A program made the translations under genes and the position numbers. Below, in pieces: positions 4,868 to 5,149 of a stretch of DNA of 5,149 nt. Position 1 is the first letter of the stretch, and the number at the start of each line of letters is the position of its first letter. A model generated the notes under the pieces. It was not told where the DNA came from. It made no database searches and saw only the letters and a program-made list of their open reading frames with translations. The stretch comes from DASVWZ01 sp036392935 (GTDB lineage: Bacteria > Acidobacteriota > Terriglobia > Terriglobales > Acidobacteriaceae), in the NCBI GenBank assembly GCA_036392935.1, contig DASVWZ010000030.1:1-5149 (forward strand). Direction: 5' to 3'.

Positions 4868-5149
4868 AACCACGGCATCTTCATACGATTCTGAGCACGA
4901 GCATTGCGCAAACCAGCCCGGACTCTTTGAGCACGAGGCCCCTCATGGAGTCAAGTTTGCGGCACCCTGAACCTGAGCAAGGGAACTGCACAACGAGCCT
5001 TCTACCGCCAATAGTACAGTACTGCTGGCCAATTCCGACAATCGCCATGTGAGGAAGTAAGTCACTTCAATGGGACGGGATGTCTTCCTAACGGCGGAAC
5101 CACTTTCGTTCCTGCGCTTTTTCCACTTTCACTTCTTGCCTCGCTGCGG
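4868..5149. other. Right flank, no convincing gene
   Basis: Host-side sequence of 282 bases. A plus frame begins at an ATG (5070) with GAGGAAG 12 bases upstream and runs off the edge after 26 codons. A minus frame enters from the edge and stops at 5062-5064. Neither has recognisable sequence and they overlap, so at most one is real. The flank does not obviously continue the minus-strand gene of the left flank: in the direct join with no duplication removed, that gene's frame meets a stop at 4881-4883. Confidence 0.4.
5007..5029. promoter_or_regulatory. 23-base palindrome, possible operator
   Basis: GCCA, two unpaired bases, AGTAC, a central A, GTACT, two unpaired bases and TGGC form a palindrome centred on 5018 with nine of eleven arm bases matching. 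It lies in non-coding flank, 41 bases before the possible ATG at 5070. The form suits a dimeric repressor site; no regulator is identified. Confidence 0.3.

Noticed and set aside
4840..5052. Plus-strand ORF starting MAHSFAA at the right end
   Set aside because: The start comes from the terminal repeat, and the rest is rich in Ser, Pro and Thr without coding character. I treat it as chance read-out into flank.
5062..5149. Possible edge genes on both strands (plus start at 5070; minus stop at 5062-5064)
   Set aside because: The two overlap, each has under 30 codons, and neither is recognisable. Recorded only as part of the flank.
1..5149. CRISPR arrays, tRNA or rRNA genes, toxin-antitoxin pairs
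   Set aside because: No regularly spaced repeats, no tRNA-like cloverleaf seen by eye and no recognisable family of these types.

Overview
The window holds one complete, oversized IS21-family insertion element flanked by short stretches of host DNA. The base composition is fairly GC-rich, and the element type (IS21 istA/istB with a ParB-like gene and a small zinc-finger gene upstream) resembles what I associate with soil Acidobacteria, Planctomycetes or Myxococcota-like genomes. No rRNA or housekeeping gene is present, so that taxonomic guess is weak inference.

Layout. Positions 1-581 are left flank: a minus-strand ORF of unknown function (175-609), whose first codons lie inside the element's terminal repeat, and a terminator-like hairpin just beyond its stop. 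Positions 582-4867 are the element, about 4.29 kb. Its ends are inverted repeats with 30 identical bases (588-617 against 4832-4861), extendable to 34 matches in 36 with outer TG...CA ends. Inside, all on the plus strand, are: a leader with a hairpin and a possible weak promoter; a small basic protein with a four-cysteine zinc-finger motif (804-1178); a second, similar finger in another frame (1099-1365); a good promoter candidate (1390-1418); a ParB/KorB-like protein (about 1511-2509); the IstA transposase with a full DDE triad (2424-3965); and the IstB AAA+ ATPase (3962-4756). Positions 4868-5149 are right flank with no convincing gene but a 23-bp palindrome.

How the parts may work together. 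IstA and IstB are the standard IS21 transposition pair: a DDE transposase and its ATP-dependent target-selection partner, joined by a 4-base ATGA overlap. An ordinary IS21 element is about 2-2.5 kb and carries only these two genes. Here another 1.8 kb encodes two predicted DNA-binding proteins, on the same strand and within the same terminal repeats, so they look like integral parts of the element. A role in regulation, end recognition, target choice or maintenance is inference.

The most interesting points are the IS21 + ParB-like + double-finger gene set, and the split of the two fingers across two reading frames with a run of nine T residues at the junction. The split could be programmed slippage, overlapping genes, a decayed gene or a homopolymer sequencing error.
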